A stretch of DNA of 64,000 bases. Source: Nitrospirales bacterium. GTDB taxonomy: Bacteria > Nitrospirota > Nitrospiria > Nitrospirales > UBA8639. The translations under genes were made by a program, and so were the position numbers. The stretch lies in assembly GCA_031315865.1 (NCBI GenBank), contig JALDRJ010000002.1:889147-953146 (forward strand). Direction: 5' to 3'. Every line of letters starts with the position of its first letter. Position 1 is the stretch's first letter. The notes under the pieces are model-generated. The model worked only from the letters and a program-made list of their open reading frames with translations, was not told the origin of the DNA and did not search any database. Below are positions 35,693-44,707 of the stretch, in pieces.

Positions 35693-36364
35693 ATGACAAA
35701 CCCACGACCTCTCACCCATGATGAAAAAAAGGCCTCGGAGGCTGCGTTTCGCGGTCTGCCATTCGATCCGAAGTGGTCACAAGCCGCGAAGACTGTGTAC
35801 GATGGGATTCTGGCCACGCTGGAAAAATCAACGGCTTCACCTGTCATAACCGATCCGCCTTCCGGTTCGTCTGAAGAATCAAGGGACCTTGTGCCCTTAA
35901 ACCAGGAAGACATACCGGTTATTGCGGAAGAATCCGACGAAACCGCGGTTGAATTCGTCGATGAGCAGTCTGTTCAACAGATCCATTCCCGGCGTGAAGC
36001 GATAGAAGCCGGGTATTTGATGGATGTCTCCGAAGAGGCCAAGAACATCGGCCTCGAATTAGCCGTGGGCATGACCAAACCACTATGGAACCGCGGGATT
36101 TGCCCCTCGGCTGATCTCTCCGAAGAAGAGCTTCATCATCGCGTTCGAGATGTGTTGCTGGCCGTTCGTCTTCGGCTGGCCGGGCTGGAATCGCCGGCGG
36201 CTTTTGTGGAAGTCCCGGTCTTGTTATCGTTTGAGCCCGATCCGACTCCCCAATTATTCCTCATCTATGCGCTCTTTCACAAAGACCCGCTAGAGGCAGA
36301 TTCATTGCTCCTGCTCCATCCGGGAGAAGTGTCGCTCGCCAAACAATCCTTTTCGGAAAATTAA
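35693..36364 (+). CDS. hypothetical protein with DUF6573-like region
   Basis: A 223-residue soluble protein. Residues 1-100 are acidic and low in structure. Residues about 98-170 (SRREAIEAGYLMDVSEEAKN, then a helix containing LAVGMTKPLWNRG and HRVRDVLLAVRLRLAG) resemble the small DUF6573 family, known mostly from plasmids and phages, of unknown function. The end (FVEVPVLLSFEPDP, LFLIYALFHKDP) looks like two beta strands. Transcribed alone, 72 bases after the NuoM-like gene, so co-transcription is possible. The family link is from memory of the motif and is moderate. Confidence 0.65.
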   Translation: MTNPRPLTHDEKKASEAAFRGLPFDPKWSQAAKTVYDGILATLEKSTASPVITDPPSGSSEESRDLVPLNQEDIPVIAEESDETAVEFVDEQSVQQIHSRREAIEAGYLMDVSEEAKNIGLELAVGMTKPLWNRGICPSADLSEEELHHRVRDVLLAVRLRLAGLESPAAFVEVPVLLSFEPDPTPQLFLIYALFHKDPLEADSLLLLHPGEVSLAKQSFSEN

Positions 36365-36489
36365 TTTTCCGCTCTCGACTCCCGTTCGCCATTCGCGCCT
36401 GCACTTCTGTCCCATCCCCAGAAAAAAGGTTTATCGCTAGAGTCCTGTCTGTGCTATCGTAGCGGATCTTTTTCAGTGGTTAAGGAACC

Positions 36490-36939
36490 GTGGGAGTTGC
36501 GCAGAAGGTGGATCAAAAACTTTGGATCAATGCGAACGCCGTCGTGGGGAGCCTGATTGTCACCGTCGGGCTCTGGATGCTGCTCGGCGAATTGCCTCTC
36601 GCCCTCGGTCTTGTCATTGCCCTGGGACTGGCAGGAACGCTTGCCTGGAAGTTTCAAGCCATCGCGCACATCTGGACAGCCACCACCCTCTTGTTAGGAG
36701 TGGAAAGTCTGGCGTGGCCCGTTCTTCAGATGATCGACCTTCAAACACTCGGCCCGGAGCCCCCACTTGAAGATCTGCAACGCATATTTACGGCCGTGTT
36801 ATTCGGTTTGTTCTCCGGAGTGTTCTGGATGACCTTTGCCTATGGGATTTATAAACGAAGCCGTGGCGAGCCCCCGCTTCCAGAGTCAACCGCGCCGCCT
36901 CCCTCCAACAAAAAACGGAAGAGGTCGAAACGGAAATGA
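36490..36939 (+). CDS. small membrane protein of unknown function
   Basis: A 149-residue protein from a GTG with AAGGA upstream. Four membrane helices are seen (about 15-32, 36-52, 58-78 and 92-115), followed by a charged tail ending KKRKRSKRK, which should stay in the cytoplasm. No family is recognised. Neighbours (hypothetical, priA on the other strand) give no clue. Confidence 0.65.
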   Translation: MGVAQKVDQKLWINANAVVGSLIVTVGLWMLLGELPLALGLVIALGLAGTLAWKFQAIAHIWTATTLLLGVESLAWPVLQMIDLQTLGPEPPLEDLQRIFTAVLFGLFSGVFWMTFAYGIYKRSRGEPPLPESTAPPPSNKKRKRSKRK

Positions 36940-37072
36940 TGAAGCCTTAGCCCAACTGTACGCTTTACGAGATTAGAGCGAAACCAAAGAACTTCCACCC
37001 GATTCAAAACAACGTACACAGCGTAAGACACAACTTCACACATTCGAAAGTTCACTGGAACGGCCATGGCAT

Positions 37073-39337
37073 CTAATTGAGGTCGAAAGGGTCGACTTTC
37101 ATCTCCATCCTCAATGCCTGCTCTCGGAGAGCGGGCGCAAGGTCTTTTTGCAACGCTCGGAGTTTTTCCTGAAGAAGGGCCTGACCGAAATCCTTCACGA
37201 TCAACACCGCCCGAGTGAGGCCCGGGCCATTCTTGTTCGTTGAAATCAACGGACCCAGGATATCGTCGGACAGTCCATTCGACTCCATCCCTCGCACAAT
37301 CCTTTCCCGGCAATGTTGCGCCATCGCCTGGACAGCCTCCGGACGCTTCCCTGTTATGGCAACCTGAACAAGGCGTGAATAAGGCGGATAATGCAGGGCC
37401 TCCCGAATCTGCAGTTCTTCCCGATAAAAAATCGCAGGGTCCTGCTGGGCGATGGCCTGCATCACATGATGGGCGGGAAGCCAGGTTTGGACCACAGCGC
37501 GAGACGCAGGACCTTCGTCCAGGAACTGCACAGCCTCTTGTAAACGATGGTAGGTACGCTCGGCTGCGCGAAAATCAGGAAAATGCAATCCCCCGTCAGC
37601 GTGGGGAATACCTACAAATTGCACGCGTGGAAGATCGATGGCATGAAACAGAAATTCCGTTCCGATCAGGATATCGATCTCTCTGCCCCGAAACTTTTGG
37701 ACCAGTTCCCGTTCCTGTGATGTGGTTTTCACCACCTCACGATCATACCGGGCCACGACGGCATCGGGGTATTCCTTCTGAACCACCGCTTCCAGTTGTT
37801 CGGTGCCATATCCGAGAGACTCCAGCTTGACTGATTGACATGACGGACATACCACCGGAGATACGTGCTGTTGCCCGCAATAGGCACAACGTAAACGAAC
37901 CGGACGCTGGTGCAGCACAAGAGCCACTCCGCACGTGGTACATTGAGGCCTGTACCCGCAATCCCGGCAGAGCAGCGAGCGCGCATAGCCCTTTCGATTG
38001 AGAAAAAGGATGACTTGTCCGTTTTGATTCAAGGTCTCCTGTATCCCCGTTCGCATGGGGTCCGATAACATGGTGCCGTAAGGAACGAGCCGGAGATTCA
38101 CGAGCTCAAGGCGTCCTGATTCAAGAGCGTTCAGCCCTGGCTCGTAACCCAGCCGCCAGGCGGTTTCCAGTGAGGGGTGAACCGATTGCACGATCAAGGT
38201 GGCCGACTCCTGCTGGGCTCTCATGCGCGCGACATTTCTTGCGTGAAAATGCGGACTGCGTTCCTCTTGAAAAGAAGGAGACTCTTCCTGATCCACCCAA
38301 ATCACGCCGAGCGAGGCGAGTGGGACAAACACAGCCAGCCGCGTTCCGACCACCACTTCGAATTGACCACATTGAATCGCCTGCCAGGTCTTCACCCGGA
38401 CCGAAACCGACAAATCCCCATGGTACATGGCGACACGTTCATACCCGGCCTCTTTCAGGGCCTCTACCATTCGCAACACTTGTTGAATTTCCGGGCACAA
38501 TACCAATACCGTTCGTTGGCCTTGTCGTGTTCTGTCGATGACGTCAAACAGAACGCGCCTTGAAGTGGTCGCGGGCATGTGAATAAGACATTCTTCAAAT
38601 GCCTGAGAAGACAAGGCGTCACCAACACGCTTCCACCAATCAGACTCATACCAATCAGATTTACGAAGAGTCGTAAGTTCCCGTTCCGGGATATCTCGTG
38701 CGTCTTCCCTTCCGTAGAACGCCTCTGGCTCACCAAGAATCGAGCCCGAATGGGCCGGTTGAGTCCTCTCGTCTGTATCCCGTACCCATTCAACCTCTTC
38801 CACAAACTTTCGACGCTTCAGGCCGGTCATCGCCGACGTCTTCCCATCAACCGTCTTGAGGAGCGTTGGAAGGGTTAGACCTTTAGGCTTTCGCATCAAC
38901 CGCGTGAGGACTTTCGTTTGCTCGGCGGACAGTTGACCGTGGTTCAGGGCATGACGCCCCGCGTCCGTCAGGACCATGCGCTTTGCGATACGGTTTGCGG
39001 GAACCGGAGGAAGAACGAGGCGCAGCGCGGCTCCTGGAGGGGCCAGGTAGTACTCGCCGACTTGATTGGCGAGTTTGAGCAACGAAGGGTCTAACTCCGG
39101 TTGACTCGGAAAATCGACGATAGCCGAGATCTCGCGAAGGGTCTGTGGCGTAACGCGTTTGTTCGAAGGAGAGACAGGAAAGTCTTCCAACACGTCGCAC
39201 ACCAGACCACGGGCCGAAGACTTGCCGAAAGGCACCAGGACCCGACTCCCGACTTGAATGCGATCGATTAATCCTTGAGGAATTCGGTAGGTAAAGACCT
39301 GAAAGCGGCGTTGCGGAAAAACGATATCGGCAAACAT
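37073..39337 (-). CDS. priA: PriA, primosomal replication-restart helicase
   Basis: A 754-residue superfamily 2 helicase. The N-terminal DNA 3'-end binding domain starts FADIVFPQRRFQVFTYRIPQ and has GSRVLVPFGKSSARGLVCD. The helicase core has VIWVDQEESP (Walker B-like, DEEx variant) and GTEFLFHAIDLPRVQFVGI. The zinc-binding region is complete: CRDCGYRPQCTTC and CAYCGQQHVSPVVCPSC. Walker A is poorly preserved: the region where GVTGSGKTEVY is expected reads MPATTSRRVLFDVIDRTRQG, so ATP hydrolysis may be lost. That is seen in some PriA-like proteins, which bind forks without unwinding. Size and other motifs are normal. Confidence 0.88.
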   Translation of the reverse strand: MFADIVFPQRRFQVFTYRIPQGLIDRIQVGSRVLVPFGKSSARGLVCDVLEDFPVSPSNKRVTPQTLREISAIVDFPSQPELDPSLLKLANQVGEYYLAPPGAALRLVLPPVPANRIAKRMVLTDAGRHALNHGQLSAEQTKVLTRLMRKPKGLTLPTLLKTVDGKTSAMTGLKRRKFVEEVEWVRDTDERTQPAHSGSILGEPEAFYGREDARDIPERELTTLRKSDWYESDWWKRVGDALSSQAFEECLIHMPATTSRRVLFDVIDRTRQGQRTVLVLCPEIQQVLRMVEALKEAGYERVAMYHGDLSVSVRVKTWQAIQCGQFEVVVGTRLAVFVPLASLGVIWVDQEESPSFQEERSPHFHARNVARMRAQQESATLIVQSVHPSLETAWRLGYEPGLNALESGRLELVNLRLVPYGTMLSDPMRTGIQETLNQNGQVILFLNRKGYARSLLCRDCGYRPQCTTCGVALVLHQRPVRLRCAYCGQQHVSPVVCPSCQSVKLESLGYGTEQLEAVVQKEYPDAVVARYDREVVKTTSQERELVQKFRGREIDILIGTEFLFHAIDLPRVQFVGIPHADGGLHFPDFRAAERTYHRLQEAVQFLDEGPASRAVVQTWLPAHHVMQAIAQQDPAIFYREELQIREALHYPPYSRLVQVAITGKRPEAVQAMAQHCRERIVRGMESNGLSDDILGPLISTNKNGPGLTRAVLIVKDFGQALLQEKLRALQKDLAPALREQALRMEMKVDPFDLN

Positions 39338-39674
39338 GCTGCCTTAGTAGGAGTATTGAATAATAAAGTTATCTAGGGCCATATTCTGCCAGAAAAATGT
39401 TGTGATCCAGAAGCTTCGGGGCGGTTCAAAAAAGTCTTGGCTCATCTTCCGTGTTTCAGTCATGTTGAACACTTCATCATGCGAGGGAAGGGGCCATTGG
39501 CAATGATCATGAGCAATGCGAGCCAAGCAGCAAGGCCACAGGCATGTTGACGCGCGGAGCGTACTGGCACTACGTGAGCACGGCACTCTCGCGAATCGGG
39601 ACCATGCTTACAACTGTTGTATAATGATCCTCGCACTGAAATCCTGCTCGTTCACCACATGGGGTTCAAGCGGC

Positions 39675-39720
39675 GAGAGGCCGAGAACGCCGCTGGCGGC
39701 TTTTTTCAACAGCCCCTTAG
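39675..39720 (+). repeat. interspersed repeat, copy B (terminator-like)
   Basis: Same family as 3504-3546. GCCGCTGGCGGC forms a short GC-rich stem followed by six T, so this copy could act as an intrinsic terminator on the plus strand. CAACAGCCCC follows, as in copy A. Confidence 0.55.
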
Positions 39721-39767
39721 TTATACCAGGAAGTGGCTCGATGAGGGGATTGTCCAAAGAAGAAAAA

Positions 39768-39809
39768 TATGAGACCAAAGAAGGTATCCGGGTCGCTCCT
39801 GTGTTATAG
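39768..39809 (+). pseudogene. 3' remnant of an AAA/DUF4143 ATPase gene
   Basis: The 39 bases 39768-39806 match 41080-41118, the end of the intact ATPase gene, at 37 positions. They code YETKEGIRVAPVL before a stop, against YETKEGIRVAPAL in the intact gene. Nothing upstream of it matches the gene, so only the tail of a former copy is left. Confidence 0.65.
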
Positions 39810-39913
39810 CGAATCCACATACGTTCCAATCGATACAGAAGACACGCCCCGTGCGGTACGACGTTGAACCAGACAGAAGGTGATACCCGCTGTTAGCAGA
39901 TGAGTAGTTCAAT

Positions 39914-39949
39914 CTTGGCATCTGGCTTGGCATCTGGCTTGGCATCTGG
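39914..39949 (+). repeat. 12-bp tandem repeat, three units
   Basis: CTTGGCATCTGG occurs three times in a row with no mismatch, about 83 bases before the ATPase start codon. Iterated sites at this distance can be operators; slippage is an equal possibility. Confidence 0.7.
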
Positions 39950-40032
39950 GAATAGACAGAGATTTTTCATAGAAGGAAAAAACACACGCGAGCATATTTG
40001 ACAGCTATCAAAAATACTCATATATTGATCGC

Positions 40033-41142
40033 ATGAAACGCTATTTGGATTCACAAATCAAACAGGATTTATCCAAGAAAATGGTATTCATTGGTGGACC
40101 TCGCCAGGTGGGAAAGACGACTCTGGCTCAAAACATCATTCAAGACCAAAAGGGGTATTTGAACTGGGATTTCGCCCAACACAGAGAGAAAATCCTGAAG
40201 GGTGAGCTTCCTTCTTCAGAGCTCCTGGTCTTTGATGAACTGCATAAATATCGCTCCTGGCGAAATTATCTGAAAGGTTTGTATGACCATTTCTCCAAGA
40301 AACGAAAAATTCTCGTCACGGGAAGTGCCAGGCTGGACCTCTATCGTTTTGGGGGCGATTCGTTACAAGGACGATATCATTATCTTCGCCTCCACCCTCT
40401 CTCCACGGCAGAGCTTGGGTTGAAGAGCCAGAAAGATCTCATGAGCCTCTTGGAGTTCGGAGGCTTTCCTGAACCATTTCTAGGTGGATCCCGCGTAGAA
40501 GCCAAACGTTGGTCCAGAGAATACCGGACCCGCTTGATCCGTGAAGACGTGGCGTCTCTGGAACGAATACAAGATTTTGGGAATTTGGAATTGTTGATGT
40601 TGCGTCTTCCCGAATTGGTCGGAAGCCCGCTTTCCATCAATGCCCTTCGGGAGGATTTACAAGTCAGCCACAAAACGCTGTCATCATGGGTAGCCGTCTT
40701 GGAACGCATGTATGCGCTCTTTCGCCTCCCACCATTGGGCGCGCCAAAGATTCGCGCGGTGAAGAAGGAGCAAAAACATTATCATATGGATTGGTCACTC
40801 GTCCCAAGCATGCCCCAACGCTTTGAAAATATGGTCGCCTCCCATCTTTTGAAATGGCTCCATTATGAGCAGGACACTCAAGGACGGGATGTGGATCTGC
40901 ACTACTTTCGTGATATTGACGGACGGGAAGTCGACTTTGTCGTGACCGATGCCAGACGTCCATTGTGGCTGATCGAATGTAAGTGGGCCGATGACGAGGT
41001 TGGAAAGCCGCTACGGTACTTGAAAGCTAAATTTCCGGATGCCCAGGCCTGGCAGATTCACGCGACCGGCAAGAAAGATTATGAGACCAAAGAAGGTATC
41101 CGGGTCGCGCCTGCGTTAACCTTCTTAAAAGACCTTGTGTGA
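40033..41142 (+). CDS. AAA_14/DUF4143 family ATPase
   Basis: A 369-residue protein. Walker A is GGPRQVGKTT (K28) and Walker B SSELLVFDELHK near residue 65; sensor region ILVTGSARLD. The C-terminal DUF4143 part includes a winged-helix-like segment (INALREDLQVSHKTLSSWVA) and a restriction-endonuclease-like core with GREVDFVVTD and the WLIECKW strand (D, E and K of the PD-(D/E)xK fold). Members are widespread, often multicopy, of unclear role, possibly in mobile-element biology or toxin-antitoxin-like behaviour. A remnant of a second copy lies 230 bases upstream, a sign of past duplication. Monocistronic. Confidence 0.88.
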   Translation: MKRYLDSQIKQDLSKKMVFIGGPRQVGKTTLAQNIIQDQKGYLNWDFAQHREKILKGELPSSELLVFDELHKYRSWRNYLKGLYDHFSKKRKILVTGSARLDLYRFGGDSLQGRYHYLRLHPLSTAELGLKSQKDLMSLLEFGGFPEPFLGGSRVEAKRWSREYRTRLIREDVASLERIQDFGNLELLMLRLPELVGSPLSINALREDLQVSHKTLSSWVAVLERMYALFRLPPLGAPKIRAVKKEQKHYHMDWSLVPSMPQRFENMVASHLLKWLHYEQDTQGRDVDLHYFRDIDGREVDFVVTDARRPLWLIECKWADDEVGKPLRYLKAKFPDAQAWQIHATGKKDYETKEGIRVAPALTFLKDLV

Positions 41143-41226
41143 GAGCACAAGTTGTCGTCGGGTACGTCCACCCGGCACCACAAGCTTGTCAGAAGCCAGA
41201 GCGCCAGAGTTCAGAGCAGACAGCGT

Positions 41227-44199
41227 TCAGGGTTCGGAAAATGGGGACACCACCACTCGAAACCCAAGATCGCCGTACCTGATGACCGGGTGGAAGCTGG
41301 AGCGGACCGCACACCGCAAGTCGAAATCGGTGAAACCGAACGACCCGCCACGGACCACACGGGGACTTTCTTGGGATGCCGCTAGGTCTTCCTGCTTTTT
41401 CCATCCCTCCTGGTCAATCGGATATCCCTCTTCTCTCCACACACTTCTGGTCCATTCCCAGACATTGCCGCTCATGTCTTCAATTCCATAGGGACTTGCG
41501 CCATGGGGAAAACAGCCGACGGCACTCGTGTTGTTGATTCCCGTGTCCTTATAGTTGGCTTTGTTCGGATCAGGCCCATTGCCCCAAGGATATGTCCGAC
41601 CATCCGTGCCTCGCGCCGCTTTTTCCCACTCCGGTTCGTTGGGTAATTGAACAGAACAACTATCAGGCAACTCGCCTCGCTTTCTGATTTCTTCGTTGAG
41701 CCATCTCGTAAACGCCAAGGCCTCATACCATGTGATCCCCACCACGGGATGGTTCGGAAGATTAAACGGCTCACCAAACACTTCAAGCCCAATCCGTGGC
41801 TGATCATCATATCTTCCCTGGATTCGACCGCTATTTAAGATTCCTGCCTGTATCGCCTCCGGCCAATACGCTTCCATTCGATAGCCACCCGCATCGACAA
41901 ACGCTTGAAATTGCGCATTGGTGATGGGATATTTGGAGATGCGATAGTCATAGGGAATCGTACACTCCTGCGTTTCGTCTCCCATCAGAAACACCCCGGC
42001 CGGCACTTCACACCATGCCATACGCAAGGGATCGAGCACCTCGATGCGAGGATCGCCCAGTTTCGCCAACGTTCGTCCTGCCGCTGCGCGATCCACGGCC
42101 GCAAGAATCGAATCCTGACCGATTGCAGCCGCTAAGGACTTCTGAACCCGTTCCAAGACTGCTTGACCAGCCGCTTCACGTGTGACGCCGACTAAACCGA
42201 TTTCGAGCAACGCGTCGCCAGCGATCGCCGGTCTTCGCCATGCCTCCGCATCTGCCGAAGAGCCCTGCCTCATGCCTTGGGGGCAGAGGGCATTGACGGC
42301 GGCAATGGCCTGACCTAATTGCTTCTTTCTTGCCGCATGTCCACAACTTAAGATAAAGACCTCTTTCCAGCGGCTCGCATCCTCCCGAAGCAGGTCCGCC
42401 GCTTCCTTGGGGAAATCCGGTCTTGCAACCAGATGACATGCCGACAAAAACTCCTGGAACGTCCGGTGCGGAAACGTATAGGCTTCCGTCTTATGACGAA
42501 TGAGGAGCCCCGCTCTTTCGCGAATGTAGTCGACGAACTCACTGGCTTTGTTCCAGTCATTGCCCAAATATTTCCGCAACCACTTCAGCAGGTCCCCTTC
42601 ATCGATGTCGGCCGTGTCCGCTCCACCCCCCTTGGAATGGGCACGAAAGGCGACCTCATAGAGCCCTGCCTCCACATCACTCATTTTGAGGCCCGGCACA
42701 TTCAGATGTTCCAGAATGCCCTGCTCCTGTCCCATCCGATTCTCCCAGCGCTTGAGCAACAAGTCGACGGCGTCGGCATAGAGTTCCGTGCGATCATCCG
42801 GGAGTTCTCCTTTATACGCATGGAGCTGCGCCATGACCGTCAATAACAACGGACGTTCGGCCAGGCCACGCAGGTCCTGCCGCCGGCTTGCGTCTTTCAA
42901 TCTGTTTCGCCGTTGCCGGGCCAGTTCAGTCGGCAACTGTTGACGCTCGGCCAGGCGGTCATACCAGTTTTCCACGAACCGGTCTATTTGTTTCTCGCTG
43001 AATGGGGCCAAGGTCACTTCGTGGAATTGTTTGAGCCGCCAGGGCTGGCCAATGTAGGCATAGGGGCGACAAGTGACGAGATACCGGTGCTGCTTGTAGT
43101 GATCGCGTACGTCATTCACCAGATCCACGATGAGTTGCCGTTGATCCGTCGGGACTTCATCCAACCCGTCTAGCAGGAACAGTATCGAGGACTTCTCATC
43201 GCGGATTTTCTTTTTCAATTCATTCCAGAATTCGGGGATGCCCCATTGAGCCAGGCTGTGTTCAAGGTAGGAAAGAAAAAAGTACCTTGTCCCGGATGTC
43301 TCCTTGTCTTTCCCTCCAAACGCCGCGACGTTTCGAAGTTCAACCCATACCGGCAACAGGGGCCCGTGATCCCAGGGTTTTAGCTTGTTAAGCCAGAGCG
43401 CAGGCTCCTCGGCCAGACTCGCTTGGGCCAACAGATAGGCCGTATGTTTGGCAAAGGTTGATTTGCCTGACCCCGGGTCACCCATCATCAGCACGTGCTT
43501 TTGCTGATTGACGGTTTCCTGCGCTGGAATACGTTCTTTTTCATGCATGTGCGCCAGAAATTGCCGCAGTTCATCTTCCCGCTCAACGTGCCGGAGGGCC
43601 GTCGTGTCCAAGTCGGTATAGACATCGGCGAGGGTAAAACTTTCTCCCTTGCCGGAATCAGCAAACGCCATGCTGACAGTACTCAGCGGCAAGACGTTGG
43701 TTTCTTTGGCGACTTCGCGGAGATACTGTTTGAGGTGGGAAATCGTCGAGCTCTCAGCTTTTGAGGCAGGAGAAATATACTGTTTCTTAATAATCGTTAC
43801 TGGACTATTGTCGCCTGTAGTCGCTGCTCCCCCTTTCCCTACGGCTACCGACCCCGGGCCCTGCGCGATCACGCCGCTGCCTTGCAAAATCGCCTGGTAT
43901 TTTTCCTGGGCAAGATGGCCTTCGTTTTTTAAAACCTCTAATAATTCTTTGGCGAGAGGAATAACCGGATCGGCTTCATGTATCGAAAGTGTTTCTAATT
44001 CTTCTTTGAGTAATTCTTTCCTTGCCGTTGATTCCGGCTTTTTCTCCACGGCCAGCAGGGCTTTCTGAAGATCATTTTCTTGGCTATCTTTTTCGAACAG
44101 TTTGGACTTGAGCGCTTCGTACCCGTCTTTCACGAGTTCACTTCCCACGACTGCGGCTGCCGCCATTATTGCGCCAACGATAAGCGTGACTGGGTCCAT
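41227..44199 (-). CDS. NACHT-type STAND protein with C-terminal FGE-sulfatase-like domain
   Basis: A 990-residue protein. Residues 1-45 (DPVTLIVGAIMAAAAVVGSE and VKDGYEALKSKLF) match a short N-terminal module common in bacterial conflict proteins, followed by the glycine-rich GVIAQGPGSVAVGKGG. The NACHT ATPase (about 230-420) has Walker A GDPGSGKST (K246) and Walker B ILFLLDGLDEVP. A helical region (about 420-720) follows. Residues about 733-990 form a formylglycine-generating-enzyme-like domain: VPAGVFLMGDE, NHPVVGITWYEALAFTRWLN, NVWEWTRS and the end RVVRGGSFG...LGFRVV. Such proteins are candidates for immunity or kin recognition; the FGE-like fold is the usual target of diversity-generating retroelements. 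Confidence 0.85.
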   Translation of the reverse strand: MDPVTLIVGAIMAAAAVVGSELVKDGYEALKSKLFEKDSQENDLQKALLAVEKKPESTARKELLKEELETLSIHEADPVIPLAKELLEVLKNEGHLAQEKYQAILQGSGVIAQGPGSVAVGKGGAATTGDNSPVTIIKKQYISPASKAESSTISHLKQYLREVAKETNVLPLSTVSMAFADSGKGESFTLADVYTDLDTTALRHVEREDELRQFLAHMHEKERIPAQETVNQQKHVLMMGDPGSGKSTFAKHTAYLLAQASLAEEPALWLNKLKPWDHGPLLPVWVELRNVAAFGGKDKETSGTRYFFLSYLEHSLAQWGIPEFWNELKKKIRDEKSSILFLLDGLDEVPTDQRQLIVDLVNDVRDHYKQHRYLVTCRPYAYIGQPWRLKQFHEVTLAPFSEKQIDRFVENWYDRLAERQQLPTELARQRRNRLKDASRRQDLRGLAERPLLLTVMAQLHAYKGELPDDRTELYADAVDLLLKRWENRMGQEQGILEHLNVPGLKMSDVEAGLYEVAFRAHSKGGGADTADIDEGDLLKWLRKYLGNDWNKASEFVDYIRERAGLLIRHKTEAYTFPHRTFQEFLSACHLVARPDFPKEAADLLREDASRWKEVFILSCGHAARKKQLGQAIAAVNALCPQGMRQGSSADAEAWRRPAIAGDALLEIGLVGVTREAAGQAVLERVQKSLAAAIGQDSILAAVDRAAAGRTLAKLGDPRIEVLDPLRMAWCEVPAGVFLMGDETQECTIPYDYRISKYPITNAQFQAFVDAGGYRMEAYWPEAIQAGILNSGRIQGRYDDQPRIGLEVFGEPFNLPNHPVVGITWYEALAFTRWLNEEIRKRGELPDSCSVQLPNEPEWEKAARGTDGRTYPWGNGPDPNKANYKDTGINNTSAVGCFPHGASPYGIEDMSGNVWEWTRSVWREEGYPIDQEGWKKQEDLAASQESPRVVRGGSFGFTDFDLRCAVRSSFHPVIRYGDLGFRVVVSPFSEP
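41263..41346 (-). other. candidate DGR variable region at the end of the NACHT-FGE gene
   Basis: Between RGGS and GFRV, where DGR targets are diversified, the coding codons read mostly NNC: TTC, ACC, TTC, GAC, then GTC, CGC, TCC, AGC, TTC, CAC, then GTC, ATC, TAC, GGC. This is what results when AAC codons of a template are mutated at both adenines. No template repeat, reverse transcriptase or Avd gene is in the window. Confidence 0.5.
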
Positions 44200-44494
44200 G
44201 ACTCCCTCATTTCACTGTTCAATCTACTTCGTACCAACTCGCCCGGACTGAGAGGATTGCCAGCGTACCAGGAAAAACTAAATCGTCAAGATGCCCTTGG
44301 ACACGGTACTTCTAACTCACAGACCTCCACTCGACACAGGCCCTACGAGTAAGGATGAAACCATCTGAATATCTGTATTACAGGCGTCCTGGTGTTTCGG
44401 CCCACCAGAAATCTGATAGAATAGAAGAAGCAATTTCCCTTTTTCTCATAGACCGATCAGAATGATTCCATTCCATTAATCAGGACCCTATGTC

Positions 44495-44707
44495 ATGAAA
44501 CCTCGGCAAGTAACCATGACGAAACTAGGCAGGATTGGGGAATCTAACCGTGAATTTGATTTGACGTTTTGGCAAAGTCTCCCTCCTTCTACGAGAATGG
44601 TTGCAGTATGGGACATGACGGTTTTTCATCATAAATTGAAAAAGCGCTCCTTGGATGAACTCAGGCTCAATCGAACTATTACGGCTCTTTGCCCGCGAGA
44701 AGATTAA
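44495..44707 (+). CDS. small protein paired with nucleotidyltransferase pseudogene
   Basis: A 70-residue protein (ATG at 44495, or at 44516 giving 63). It reads KLGRIGESNREFDLTFWQSL, then a VWDMTVFHHKLKKRSLDELR helix and LNRTI. This pattern (FDxxFWQ, xELRLxRT) is that of small proteins encoded directly upstream of AbiEii-like nucleotidyltransferases, presumed antitoxin-like or accessory. Its 3' end overlaps the start of the decayed partner at 44655. Since the partner is broken, the gene may have no present role. Confidence 0.55.
   Translation: MKPRQVTMTKLGRIGESNREFDLTFWQSLPPSTRMVAVWDMTVFHHKLKKRSLDELRLNRTITALCPRED

Larger units (their letters stand above)
39338..40032. other. disturbed intergenic region before the ATPase gene
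   Basis: About 695 bases without an intact gene. It holds interspersed repeat B, a 3' remnant of an ATPase gene like the one at 40033, and a three-unit 12-bp tandem repeat. This mosaic suggests repeated recombination at the border of the accessory segment. Confidence 0.5.

Noticed and set aside
39516..39809. 97-codon frame ending in KYETKEGIRVAPVL
   Set aside because: Only the last residues match the ATPase; the upstream part crosses a repeat and has no coding features, so it was recorded as a gene remnant.
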